This document shows positions 1 through 6,196 of a stretch of 6,196 nucleotides of DNA, one piece after another. The notes under the pieces are model-generated. The model saw nothing but the letters and a program-made list of their open reading frames with translations. It did not search any database and was not told where the DNA came from. The position numbers and the translations under genes were made by a program. Position 1 is the first letter of the stretch; the number at the start of each line of letters is the position of its first letter. Origin of the DNA: Candidatus Merdimorpha stercoravium (GTDB taxonomy: Bacteria; Bacteroidota; Bacteroidia; Flavobacteriales; UBA1820). The DNA is taken from positions 1-6,196 of the forward strand of contig DVLY01000001.1 of the NCBI GenBank assembly GCA_018715295.1, read 5' to 3'.

Positions 1-1
1 G

Positions 2-526
2 CGTGAAATCGCAGCCCGGGCCGGTATCAACATCTCAATGCTGCATTACTACTACCGCAGCAAGGACAACTTGTTCGACATCACCTTCAATCGAATGTTC
101 CAACGGATGTACGGACGGATTTTCAAGGAAATGTCCTCCCGGCACGATCTATCTACCAAGATACGCAACATCATCGGGATCTACCTCGATACGCTCTCCA
201 AATACCCCCGCCTGCCCAATTTCCTGTTCAGCGAGGTAACCCGCCATCCGGTGGACAACGGGCGTTTCACACAATACAAAGAACTGATACACCAGCACAT
301 CCATTCCTTCCAGAAGCAACTCGACCACGCTGCCGAAAAGGGCGAAATCCGCCCGACGAAAGCCATGGAGCTTTTTGTGGACATCGAATCACTGTGTGCG
401 TATCCCTTTCTCACCTTTCCGCTATGGCAAAAACTCTTCGACATCACCCAAACCGACTTCACCCGGATGACCCTTTCGCGCCGGGAAACATTCGCCCAAA
501 ACCTGATCAAATCTCTCGAAAAATGA
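2..526 (+). CDS. TetR/AcrR-family transcriptional regulator (5' partial)
   Basis: This is a ligand-responsive DNA-binding repressor, probably controlling the efflux genes that follow. The reading frame is open from base 2, and 174 residues are visible up to TGA at 524-526. The first visible residues, REIAARAGINISMLHYYYRS, are the TetR helix-turn-helix: the IAARAG turn, then a recognition helix with the LHYYYRSK-LF signature. TetR proteins are usually about 200 residues, so roughly 25-30 N-terminal residues and the promoter lie outside the window. The internal ATG at 38 would remove half of the HTH and is not the start. The rest (visible residues about 40-174) is a helical ligand-binding and dimerisation domain that does not identify the ligand. 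The stop overlaps the next start as ATGA, suggesting translational coupling and autoregulation. The family call is firm; the target and ligand are inference. Confidence 0.93.
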   Translation, partial: REIAARAGINISMLHYYYRSKDNLFDITFNRMFQRMYGRIFKEMSSRHDLSTKIRNIIGIYLDTLSKYPRLPNFLFSEVTRHPVDNGRFTQYKELIHQHIHSFQKQLDHAAEKGEIRPTKAMELFVDIESLCAYPFLTFPLWQKLFDITQTDFTRMTLSRRETFAQNLIKSLEK

Positions 527-2022
527 AAAACCGCATCATCCCGTACCTCCTTTCGGCGGTCGTTTTCTCCGCCTTTGCGCCGACAGCATCCGCCCAAGCC
601 TCCTACTCGCTGGAGCAATGCCGTCAAATGGCCTTGGAAAACAACAAGCAGATGGGCATCATGAGCCAAAAGATGATCCAGGCCACCGAAGAGCGCAAAG
701 CCGCCGCCACCAAACGCCTGCCTTCGATCTCGGCTACCGGAGCCTATCTGTTCAACAGCCGGGAGACTTCGCTCATCGCCCACGACATGATGCTGCCCAT
801 CGGGTCGGTAGCCTCGGACGGGAGCTTCACCTTCACGCCCGACCAGGTAAACAACAGCTTTACCACCATCGACGGGCAAGTGGTTCCGCTGGACGCCTCC
901 GGACAGCCGTTCGACCCGCGGACCAACCCCGAAAAGATCCTCTGGAAACAGTACACCACCATCCCGAAAGACCAGCTGACCTTCGACACCCGCAACGTAT
1001 TCGCCGCAGCGATCACCCTGGCCCAACCGGTGTACATGGGCGGCAAGATCCAGGCCTACAACCGCATCGCCCGCATGGCGGAAAACCTTTCGGTCCACCA
1101 GCGGGATGCCGCCGCCTCGCAGGTGATCCTCTCGACCGACCAGGCATACTGGGGCATCGTTTCGCTCACCCACAAGAAACACCTGGCGGAAAGCCTGCTC
1201 TCCCTGCTCGAAAAGTTGCAGAAGGACGTCGCCGCCATGAAACGCGAAGGGGTCGCCACCCGTTCGGACGAACTCTCGGTCGAGGTGCAGTTGAACCAGG
1301 CGCGGATGTCCCTCACCCAGGTCGAAGACGGTCTGACCCTCTCCAAGATGAACCTGGCGATGATCTGCGGCCTGCCCCTCGGAGAGGACTTCATCCTCTC
1401 GGACACCATCGTGGTAACCAACTCCGCCCCTGCCCCGGTCACCGATGTGCAACGGGCCGTGGAGAACCGGCAGGAGATCCAGAGCCTCTCCCTGGCCGTG
1501 GACATGTACCGGGAAAAGGAAAACATCACCCGCGCGGACTACCTGCCTTCGCTGGCGCTCACGGGCAGCTACCTGTTCTCCTCGCCCAACCTCTACAACG
1601 GTTTTTCCTTCTCGCCCAAAGGGATGTTCAACCTCGGGGTGATGCTCAAGGTGCCCATTTTCAGCTGGAACGAACGGGGACACAAGATGAAGATCGCCCG
1701 GGCCGACACCGAGATCGCCCGCCTGGAACTGGATGAGGCGAAGGAAAAAGTAGAACTCCAGATCCACCAGAGCGAATTTTACCTCAACTCCGCCCGCAAA
1801 AAGGCGGAGATGACCTCCTCCAACCTGGCCAAAGCCGTCGAAAACCTCCGCCAGGCCCAACTCTCCTTCCGCGAAGGGGTCGCCACGCTGACCAACGTCT
1901 TCGAGGCGCAAACCGCATGGCTTTCGGCCAGCTCGCAGGAGATCGACGCCCAGATCGACCTGACCATGGCACGGGTTTACCTGCTCAACGCCACCGGCCA
2001 ACTGGTCCCCTCTACCCTTTGA
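523..2022 (+). CDS. TolC-family outer-membrane efflux protein
   Basis: This is the outer-membrane channel of a tripartite exporter, expected to trimerise into a barrel plus periplasmic helical tunnel. It has 499 residues, close to the family norm. The start at 523 is chosen because it begins a signal peptide: Lys/Arg at 2-4, a hydrophobic core at about 5-20, and an ASA|Q cleavage site after residue 24. The same frame is open further upstream (ATG at 394), but that stretch lies inside the regulator gene and has no signal character. After the signal comes SLEQCRQMALENN, the usual OEP opening. Two OEP repeats are visible, each with the motif REGVAT (residues 241-246 and 450-455) in long amphipathic helices. 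Residues about 80-155 form a long Gly/Pro/Asp-rich insertion before the strand leading to QPVYMGGK. The C-terminus has the usual ARVYLLNATGQL. There is no Shine-Dalgarno motif; the start overlaps the regulator stop by 4 bp. The transported substrate cannot be read from the sequence. Confidence 0.95.
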   Translation: MKNRIIPYLLSAVVFSAFAPTASAQASYSLEQCRQMALENNKQMGIMSQKMIQATEERKAAATKRLPSISATGAYLFNSRETSLIAHDMMLPIGSVASDGSFTFTPDQVNNSFTTIDGQVVPLDASGQPFDPRTNPEKILWKQYTTIPKDQLTFDTRNVFAAAITLAQPVYMGGKIQAYNRIARMAENLSVHQRDAAASQVILSTDQAYWGIVSLTHKKHLAESLLSLLEKLQKDVAAMKREGVATRSDELSVEVQLNQARMSLTQVEDGLTLSKMNLAMICGLPLGEDFILSDTIVVTNSAPAPVTDVQRAVENRQEIQSLSLAVDMYREKENITRADYLPSLALTGSYLFSSPNLYNGFSFSPKGMFNLGVMLKVPIFSWNERGHKMKIARADTEIARLELDEAKEKVELQIHQSEFYLNSARKKAEMTSSNLAKAVENLRQAQLSFREGVATLTNVFEAQTAWLSASSQEIDAQIDLTMARVYLLNATGQLVPSTL

Positions 2023-2101
2023 ACGGCTTTTTGCAAAACGACATAAAAACAACCCCCAAACCTTTATAAAAACCGCCCCGCGCGGAAAACCCACAAGACC
2101 A
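2023..2101 (+). other. tolC-like/hlyD-like spacer with two short palindromes
   Basis: This 79-bp A- and C-rich spacer has no gene. It contains a perfect 10-bp palindrome, TTTTGCAAAA, at 2029-2038 just after the upstream stop, and an 8-bp palindrome, CCGCGCGG, at 2078-2085. Neither has a flanking T-run that would make a convincing terminator, and I see no clear Bacteroidota TAnnTTTG promoter box. Its length is compatible with read-through within one operon. The palindromes could be chance, protein-binding sites or small mRNA structures. Confidence 0.35.
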
Positions 2102-3133
2102 ATGAAAACTCACCAGACGAACATGGAAGACAACAAAGAAAAATCGAACGACAAGAGCATGGTAACGGGCTTTATCGTTACCATCGCCGCCATCGTGGTA
2201 GTCGCCCTGGTAGGCGTACTGTTCCTGCGCCCCAAAGACCCGTACATCCAGGGACAGGCCGACGCCGATCAGGTTCGCATATCCAGCAAGGTACCGGGCC
2301 GGATAGAAAGCATCCTGGTCGAGGAAGGGCAGACGGTCCGCCAGGGAGATACCCTGGGCCGCCTCTACATCCCCGACATCGAAGCCAAGAAAGCGCAGGC
2401 CGCCGCCGCCCTTTCCGCAGCAGAAGCCCAGAGCAAAAAAGCCCACAAAAGCGCCCGCAGCGAACAGGTAACCGCCGCCTACCAGGTATGGCAAAAAGCG
2501 GTAGCCGGAGTGGAAATCGCCGAGAAATCCTATCGCCGGATGGAAAACCTCTTCAGCGAAGGCGTAGTAACCGCCCAGAAGCGCGACGAAGCCCTGGCCA
2601 ACTACAAAGCGATGCAGGCCAGCGAGCGAGCCGCCCGTTCGCAGTACGACATGGCGGTCAACGGCGCGGAACGGGAGGATCGCGAAGCGGCTTCCGCCCT
2701 GGTGGAACGCGCGCAGGGAGCCATGAGCGAGATCGAATCCTACATCGACGAGTCGATCCTCATCAGCCCGATCGACGGCGAGGTGTCGGACATCTTCCCC
2801 CTCGAAGGCGAACTGGTGGGTACCGGCGCCCCCATCATGAACATTCTGGACATGGAGAACCTCTGGGTGTCGTTCAACGTACGCGAAGACGAGCTCGGAG
2901 CCTTGAAGATGGGACAGGAGATCTCGGCCCGCATCCCGGCTTTGGACGACCAGACCGTAACGCTGAAGGTTACCTACCTGAAAGACCTCGGTTCGTACGC
3001 CACCTGGAAAGCGACCAAGACCAACGGTCAGTACGACATCAAGACCTTCGAGGTACGCGCCCGGCCCACCGCTCCCGTCGAGGGACTACGCCCGGGCATG
3101 ACGGTGCTGCTGGAGCGCAAGTCGCTGAAGTAA
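2102..3133 (+). CDS. HlyD/EmrA-family periplasmic adaptor (membrane fusion protein)
   Basis: This protein links the inner-membrane permeases to the outer-membrane channel across the periplasm. It has 343 residues. A short charged cytoplasmic N-terminus (1-19) is followed by one membrane anchor at about 20-42 (VTGFIVTIAAIVVVALVGVL), with no lipobox, so it is membrane-anchored rather than a lipoprotein. The first half of the lipoyl/barrel-sandwich domain is at about 57-90 (ISSKVPGRIESILVEEGQTV). A long Ala/Glu/Lys/Arg-rich coiled-coil hairpin spans about 92-213. The second lipoyl half is at about 217-250 (ILISPIDGEVSD). The beta-barrel and membrane-proximal part follow, ending in VEGLRPGMTVLLER, a typical MFP close. 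ATGs at residues 8 and 20 are alternative starts; the first gives the normal cytoplasmic tail. There is no Shine-Dalgarno motif. The family assignment is secure; calling it EmrA-like rather than YbhG/YhiI-like is less so. Confidence 0.95.
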   Translation: MKTHQTNMEDNKEKSNDKSMVTGFIVTIAAIVVVALVGVLFLRPKDPYIQGQADADQVRISSKVPGRIESILVEEGQTVRQGDTLGRLYIPDIEAKKAQAAAALSAAEAQSKKAHKSARSEQVTAAYQVWQKAVAGVEIAEKSYRRMENLFSEGVVTAQKRDEALANYKAMQASERAARSQYDMAVNGAEREDREAASALVERAQGAMSEIESYIDESILISPIDGEVSDIFPLEGELVGTGAPIMNILDMENLWVSFNVREDELGALKMGQEISARIPALDDQTVTLKVTYLKDLGSYATWKATKTNGQYDIKTFEVRARPTAPVEGLRPGMTVLLERKSLK

Positions 3134-3136
3134 CAC

Positions 3137-3165
3137 TTCCGCCCGGGTAAAAACCGAAGGCGGGG
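3137..3165 (+). other. hairpin just after the adaptor stop codon
   Basis: Starting 3 bp after the TAA, CCGCC (3139-3143) plus CGG (3144-3146) can pair with CCG (3154-3156) plus GGCGG (3159-3163). This leaves a 7-nt loop, GTAAAAA, and a 2-nt AA bulge. Two T:G wobbles may extend the base to 3137 and 3165. The following bases are GGAGGCTCC-like, not a U-run, so it does not meet the intrinsic-terminator rule. It could slow or partly end transcription, or protect the 3' end of the upstream message. The pairing is direct observation; a role is inference. Confidence 0.4.
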
Positions 3166-3180
3166 AGGCTCCGGAATTGA

Positions 3181-3219
3181 ACGGATGCACGGCCGTAAAA
3201 ACACCGGCGCCGCATCCGT
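3181..3219 (+). repeat. 8-bp perfect inverted repeat, possible hairpin
   Basis: ACGGATGC (3181-3188) and GCATCCGT (3212-3219) are exact reverse complements separated by 23 nt. The inner arm can be extended with GGC (3191-3193) and GCC (3209-3211) across a 2-nt bulge. Alternatively GCCG (3192-3195) pairs with CGGC (3205-3208) across a symmetric 3-by-3 internal loop. No poly-T follows on either strand. Options are an mRNA structure setting permease levels relative to the adaptor, a weak or factor-dependent terminator, or a regulator-binding site. The arms are observed; the function is unknown. Confidence 0.4.
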
Positions 3220-3312
3220 GTCCCATCCGGCAAATTCTCATCCCTGAAGTGCAAATCGGTGAAAACGCCTCGAAAGAAAAACGAAAAACGCCGAAACCCA
3301 AACCTAAACCGA

Positions 3313-3320
3313 TAACTTTT
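3313..3320 (+). promoter_or_regulatory. possible Bacteroidota -7 promoter element
   Basis: TAACTTTT matches the Bacteroidota sigma-ABfr -7 consensus TAnnTTTG at all defined positions but the last. It lies 22 bp before the permease ATG at 3343, which would give a short leader. No TTTG is present at the expected -33 distance, where the sequence is instead A-, C- and G-rich. One near-match in an A-rich spacer can arise by chance, so this is a weak call. If real, it would let the permease pair and mscL be transcribed apart from the upstream genes. Confidence 0.25.
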
Positions 3321-3342
3321 CGTTGTCAAAAAAAACGAACCC

Positions 3343-4524
3343 ATGAAAAACATCCGGGAAACAACCCGCCACATCGGAGAAATCGCCCGACGGGAAATCG
3401 GCATCCTGCGACGGGACAGAATCTATCTGCTCTCGATGGTGATCGCCCCCCTGCTGTGCGCGGTATTCTTCCTCACCCTGATGGGAAGCGGCCTGCCGAA
3501 AGACCTGCCGATCGCCATCGTCGACCAGGACGGGAGCAGCGTCTCGCGCAACATCATCCGGCAGGTGGACGCTTTCCAGCAGAGCGACGTGGTCGCCGTA
3601 ACGCCCGACTTTTACCAAGCGCGGAAAATGATGCAGCGGGGCGAAGTCTACGCCATCCTGGTGATCCCCGAAGGCTTGGAACGCGACGCTTCGAGCGGAC
3701 GGCAGCCCACCTTGGACTACTACACCAACAACTCGTTCCTGATCGCCGGCTCGCTGCTCTACCGCGACCTGCGGACAATGTCGGTGCTGGCCTCCGGAGC
3801 CGCCCAGCTGCAAGTGGGACAAGCCCGGGGAAAGACCGATGCCCAGGTGATGGCGCAGATACAACCCATCGTGGTCGATACGCACCCCATCGGCAACCCG
3901 TGGCTGAACTATTCGGTGTACCTGTCCAACATCCTGCTGCCGGGCGTGCTGGGACTGATCATCTTCATCACCACGGTGTACAGCATCGGCACCGAGATCA
4001 AGTACGGCGGCGCACGGCGCCTGCTGGAAATGTCGCAAGGTTCGGTTTCGGTCGCCCTGGCCGGGAAACTGCTGCCGCACACGATCGTTTTCTATGCCGT
4101 GGGAGCGGCCATGATGACGGTGATGTACGGCGTGTTGGGCTTTCCCCACCAGTCGGGCATCCTGCCGCTGCTGCTGTTGATGCTGCTCTTTGTCCTTTCC
4201 GCCCAGGCGTTGGGCATCGTGATGATCGGCCTGCTGCCCGATTTCCGCTTGGGCATCAGTTTTGCAAGCCTGTGGGGGGTCATTTCGTTTTCGATCTCGG
4301 GCTTTTCCTTCCCGGTGAGCGCCATGCACCCTGCGCTGCAAGCCTTGAGCAACCTGTTCCCGCTGCGGCACTACTTTTTGGTGTATGTAGATCAGGCACT
4401 CAACGGACTGCCCTTGAGCTATTCCGCCGGGCAACTGGCTTATCTGGCGGCATTCTGCCTGCTTCCCCTGCCGCTGCTGGGACGCTTGCGCCATGCCCTC
4501 CAACACGCTAAATACCGCATATAA
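3343..4524 (+). CDS. ABC-2-type transporter permease, first of tandem pair
   Basis: This is an inner-membrane exporter subunit of 393 residues with the full ABC-2 (DrrB/YhhJ-like) plan. A basic cytoplasmic N-terminus carries ARREIGILRRDR. TM1 is at about 27-47. A large periplasmic domain at about 48-190 includes LPIAIVDQDGSSVSRNIIRQ and an EVYAILVIPEG strand. Five more hydrophobic segments lie at about 192-213, 238-265, 271-297, 303-325 and 363-380. The signature SGFSFPVSAMHPALQALSNL, then FPLRHYF, is at about 319-345. The protein has no Walker A or other ATPase motif. The start at 3343 follows the 209-bp spacer; no Shine-Dalgarno motif is present, but the leader just upstream is A-rich, as is common in this phylum. 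It lies 2 bp before the second permease and most likely pairs with it. The substrate is unknown; drugs, bile-type compounds, lipids or peptides are all possible. Confidence 0.94.
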   Translation: MKNIRETTRHIGEIARREIGILRRDRIYLLSMVIAPLLCAVFFLTLMGSGLPKDLPIAIVDQDGSSVSRNIIRQVDAFQQSDVVAVTPDFYQARKMMQRGEVYAILVIPEGLERDASSGRQPTLDYYTNNSFLIAGSLLYRDLRTMSVLASGAAQLQVGQARGKTDAQVMAQIQPIVVDTHPIGNPWLNYSVYLSNILLPGVLGLIIFITTVYSIGTEIKYGGARRLLEMSQGSVSVALAGKLLPHTIVFYAVGAAMMTVMYGVLGFPHQSGILPLLLLMLLFVLSAQALGIVMIGLLPDFRLGISFASLWGVISFSISGFSFPVSAMHPALQALSNLFPLRHYFLVYVDQALNGLPLSYSAGQLAYLAAFCLLPLPLLGRLRHALQHAKYRI

Positions 4525-4526
4525 CG

Positions 4527-5741
4527 ATGAACGAAAAGAAAAAACATCCGATCCTGGATACCCTGCGCGACATTTACCATTGCGCGGCGCAGGAAATGCG
4601 GGCGATATTCGGCGATATCGGCGTGATGACCTTCATCTTCCTGGTCCCGCTGGCCTATCCTTTGCTCTACACGTTCCTCTATACCAACGAAACGGTACGC
4701 GAGGTGCCCACCGTGGCGGTGGACGAATCGCCCACGCCGCTGAGCCGCGAATTCATCCGCATGGTGGATGCCTCTCCGGATGTCAAGATCGCCTACCACG
4801 CCGCCGACCTCACCCAGGCACAGGAACTCCTGGCCCACAAGAAAGCCTACGGCATCGTGTACATCCCGAGCGACTTTGAGAAAAAAATCGCCCGGGGAGA
4901 GCAGACGACCGTATCATTGTTCTGCGACATGAGCAGCCTGCTGTACTACAAGGCCCTGCTGGCTACCCTGACGGATGTCTCGCTCGAAATGGGACGGGAG
5001 ATCGAGATCGAAAACATGGCCGGAGTCTCCCGCGAAGAAGCCTTGACCAGTTCGATGCCGATCGAAAACCGGTGGACGACGATGTACAACGTCCATTCGG
5101 GATTCGCCGCCTTCCTGATCCCGGCCATCCTGATGGTCATCCTCCAGCAAACGATGCTGCTGGGCATCGGCATGACCACCGGCACGGCACGGCAGGAGCA
5201 CAACCTGCGCAAACTCCTGGCCTCGCCCCGGGGGAGCATCCTCGATTCGATGGCGGGACGAAGCGCTGCCTATACCCTGCTCTACGTGGCCATCACGACT
5301 TACATGGTCGTCATCGTTCCGGGGCTCTTCTCCATTCCGCGCATCGGCGATGCTGGGACAAAAATCCTGTTCCTGGCACCTTACGTCCTGGCCTGCACCT
5401 TCTTTGCGATGTTCCTCGCCAGCGGGCTGCGCACCCGGGAGTCGTGCATGCCGGCCTTCGTCTTCACGTCAGTGCCTTTCCTGTTTATCTCGGGGATTTC
5501 CTGGCCCATGGCCGCCGTTCCGACCGTGTGGAAGATCGTGGGATGGTTCATCCCCTCCTCGCAAGCCATCCAAGGCTTTGTCAAGATAAACACGATGGGG
5601 GCTGAACTGGCGGACGTGCGGTTCGAATACCTTTCGCTATGGGCTCTGACGCTCCTGTATGCGGGATTGACCTACCTGTCCTACCGACGGCTCAAACGGC
5701 GTTACAGGGCTCTTTCCCCGCTTAAATTGGCACAAAACTAA
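4527..5741 (+). CDS. ABC-2-type transporter permease, second of tandem pair
   Basis: This is an inner-membrane exporter subunit of 404 residues, a diverged paralogue of the preceding gene with the same architecture. TM1 is at about 32-52. The periplasmic domain is at about 53-190 (VPTVAVDESPTPLSREFIRM, and later KAYGIVYIPSDF). Further hydrophobic segments lie at about 192-214, 245-268, 280-300, 307-328 and 367-386. The late signature SGISWPMAAVP, then IVGWFIPSSQAIQGF, corresponds to the SGFSFP and FPLRHYF region of the first permease. The cytoplasmic loop TGTARQEHNLRKLLASPRGS aligns with GTEIKYGGARRLLEMSQGS of its partner; in ABC-2 proteins this region lies near the coupling surface. The C-terminal tail is basic (YRRLKRRYR). 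The 2-bp gap from the upstream stop implies translational coupling and near-equal amounts, consistent with a heterodimer. No ATPase motif is present. Confidence 0.94.
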   Translation: MNEKKKHPILDTLRDIYHCAAQEMRAIFGDIGVMTFIFLVPLAYPLLYTFLYTNETVREVPTVAVDESPTPLSREFIRMVDASPDVKIAYHAADLTQAQELLAHKKAYGIVYIPSDFEKKIARGEQTTVSLFCDMSSLLYYKALLATLTDVSLEMGREIEIENMAGVSREEALTSSMPIENRWTTMYNVHSGFAAFLIPAILMVILQQTMLLGIGMTTGTARQEHNLRKLLASPRGSILDSMAGRSAAYTLLYVAITTYMVVIVPGLFSIPRIGDAGTKILFLAPYVLACTFFAMFLASGLRTRESCMPAFVFTSVPFLFISGISWPMAAVPTVWKIVGWFIPSSQAIQGFVKINTMGAELADVRFEYLSLWALTLLYAGLTYLSYRRLKRRYRALSPLKLAQN

Positions 5742-5760
5742 CTGCAAACCGGGACCTACC

Positions 5761-6196
5761 ATGGGATTTATCCAAGAATTCAAAACTTTCATCAGCCGGG
5801 GCAACGTCATCGACATGGCGGTGGGCGTTGTCATCGGTGCGGCTTTCGGAAAAATCGTCAATGCACTGGTGGCCAATATTATCATGCCGCTGGTGGGTTA
5901 CTTGACGGGGGGAATGGACTTTTCGGACATGGCCTGGACGATCCAGAAAGCCGACCCAGAAACGGGGAAAGCCGCCGTTTCGATCGGTTACGGGATGCTG
6001 ATCCAGGTGACGATCGAATTCCTGATCATCGCCCTGTCCATCTTCCTGGTCCTGAAGGTGATCAACAAACTAAAGGCTTCCTCCGAGCGTTTGGACTTCA
6101 CCAAAAAGAAAAACGCAGGCAAAGCCGACATCGCTACTCCGGCCCCCGCTCCGGAACCGACCACGCAAGAAAAGCTCCTGGGAGAAATCCTCGACG
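5761..6196 (+). CDS. mscL: large-conductance mechanosensitive channel MscL (3' partial)
   Basis: This is a homopentameric inner-membrane channel that opens under high membrane tension and releases solutes during osmotic downshock. The first 145 residues are visible and no stop is reached, so the gene runs off the window. MGFIQEFKTFISRGNVIDMA aligns without gaps to the start of E. coli MscL. TM1 carries AVGVVIGAAFGKIV (about 20-33) and continues to NIIMPLVG. A periplasmic loop spans about 51-76. TM2 is at about 78-100 (MLIQVTIEFLIIALSIFLVL), followed by INKL. Position 19, the gate Leu in E. coli, is Met here; Gly22 and Val23 are kept. The linker after INKL is about 30 residues of Lys/Ala/Pro-rich sequence, longer than in E. 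coli. TQEKLLGEILD then begins the C-terminal bundle helix, so only a short piece is missing. It starts 19 bp after the second permease, with no Shine-Dalgarno motif. Confidence 0.97.
   Translation, partial: MGFIQEFKTFISRGNVIDMAVGVVIGAAFGKIVNALVANIIMPLVGYLTGGMDFSDMAWTIQKADPETGKAAVSIGYGMLIQVTIEFLIIALSIFLVLKVINKLKASSERLDFTKKKNAGKADIATPAPAPEPTTQEKLLGEILD

Noticed and set aside
394..522. N-terminal extension of the TolC-like protein from ATG 394
   Set aside because: It lies wholly within the regulator gene and would bury the signal peptide that begins at 523.
38..526. Complete small protein beginning at ATG 38
   Set aside because: The frame is open to the window edge, and the residues before this Met are the first part of the TetR HTH, so this Met is internal.
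618..1736. 372-codon plus-strand frame within the TolC-like gene
   Set aside because: It is a shifted-frame shadow with Arg/Pro/His-rich composition and no domain.
181..2094. 637-codon antisense open frame opposite the regulator and TolC-like genes
   Set aside because: It mirrors the GC-biased codons of the sense genes. Its Gly/Val/His/Arg-rich translation shows no domain, and the sense strand has a clear signal peptide and OEP motifs.
3137..3219. Intrinsic terminator after the adaptor gene
   Set aside because: Two stems exist, but neither is followed by a T-run on either strand, so they are listed as hairpins only.
3304..4506. 400-codon antisense open frame opposite the first permease
   Set aside because: Its translation is rich in Gln, His, Arg and Asp with no recognisable domain. 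The sense strand encodes a clear six-segment permease.
3177..4511. 444-codon plus-strand frame starting in the spacer and overlapping the first permease
   Set aside because: It is Arg/Pro-rich, low in hydrophobic segments and out of frame with the permease. Its spacer part is a Lys/Pro-rich run from an A/C-rich tract.

Overview
The window (about 58-60% GC by eye, coding bias toward GC-ending codons) carries one co-directional plus-strand gene cluster. It starts inside a TetR-family repressor and ends just short of the end of an mscL gene. The organism is most likely a member of the Bacteroidota, probably a GC-rich Bacteroidales such as an Alistipes-like gut bacterium. This rests on the gene order TetR / TolC-like / HlyD-like / two ABC-2 permeases, which is familiar in that phylum, on the absence of a Shine-Dalgarno motif before every visible start codon, and on A/C-rich leaders. 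The genus-level guess is inference.

Layout: 2-526, TetR-family regulator lacking its N-terminus; 523-2022, TolC-like outer-membrane channel overlapping the regulator by ATGA; 2023-2101, short A/C-rich spacer with two small palindromes; 2102-3133, HlyD/EmrA-type periplasmic adaptor; 3134-3342, a 209-bp spacer with two hairpins and a weak Bacteroidota-like -7 box; 3343-4524 and 4527-5741, two tandem ABC-2-type permeases separated by 2 bp; 5761-6196, MscL, cut by the window edge.

The first five genes read as one tripartite efflux or secretion system under its own TetR repressor. The two permeases would form a heterodimeric inner-membrane unit, the adaptor would span the periplasm, and the TolC-like trimer would open to the outside. 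No nucleotide-binding (ATPase) subunit is encoded here, so the energy source is the main open question. MscL is a well-known osmotic safety valve, and its 19-bp distance from the second permease suggests at least read-through transcription.

I found no RNA gene, CRISPR array, insertion sequence or phage feature, and no clear case for an entirely new system. The points most worth checking are the missing ATPase, the structured spacer that splits the operon, and a large inserted loop in the outer-membrane channel.
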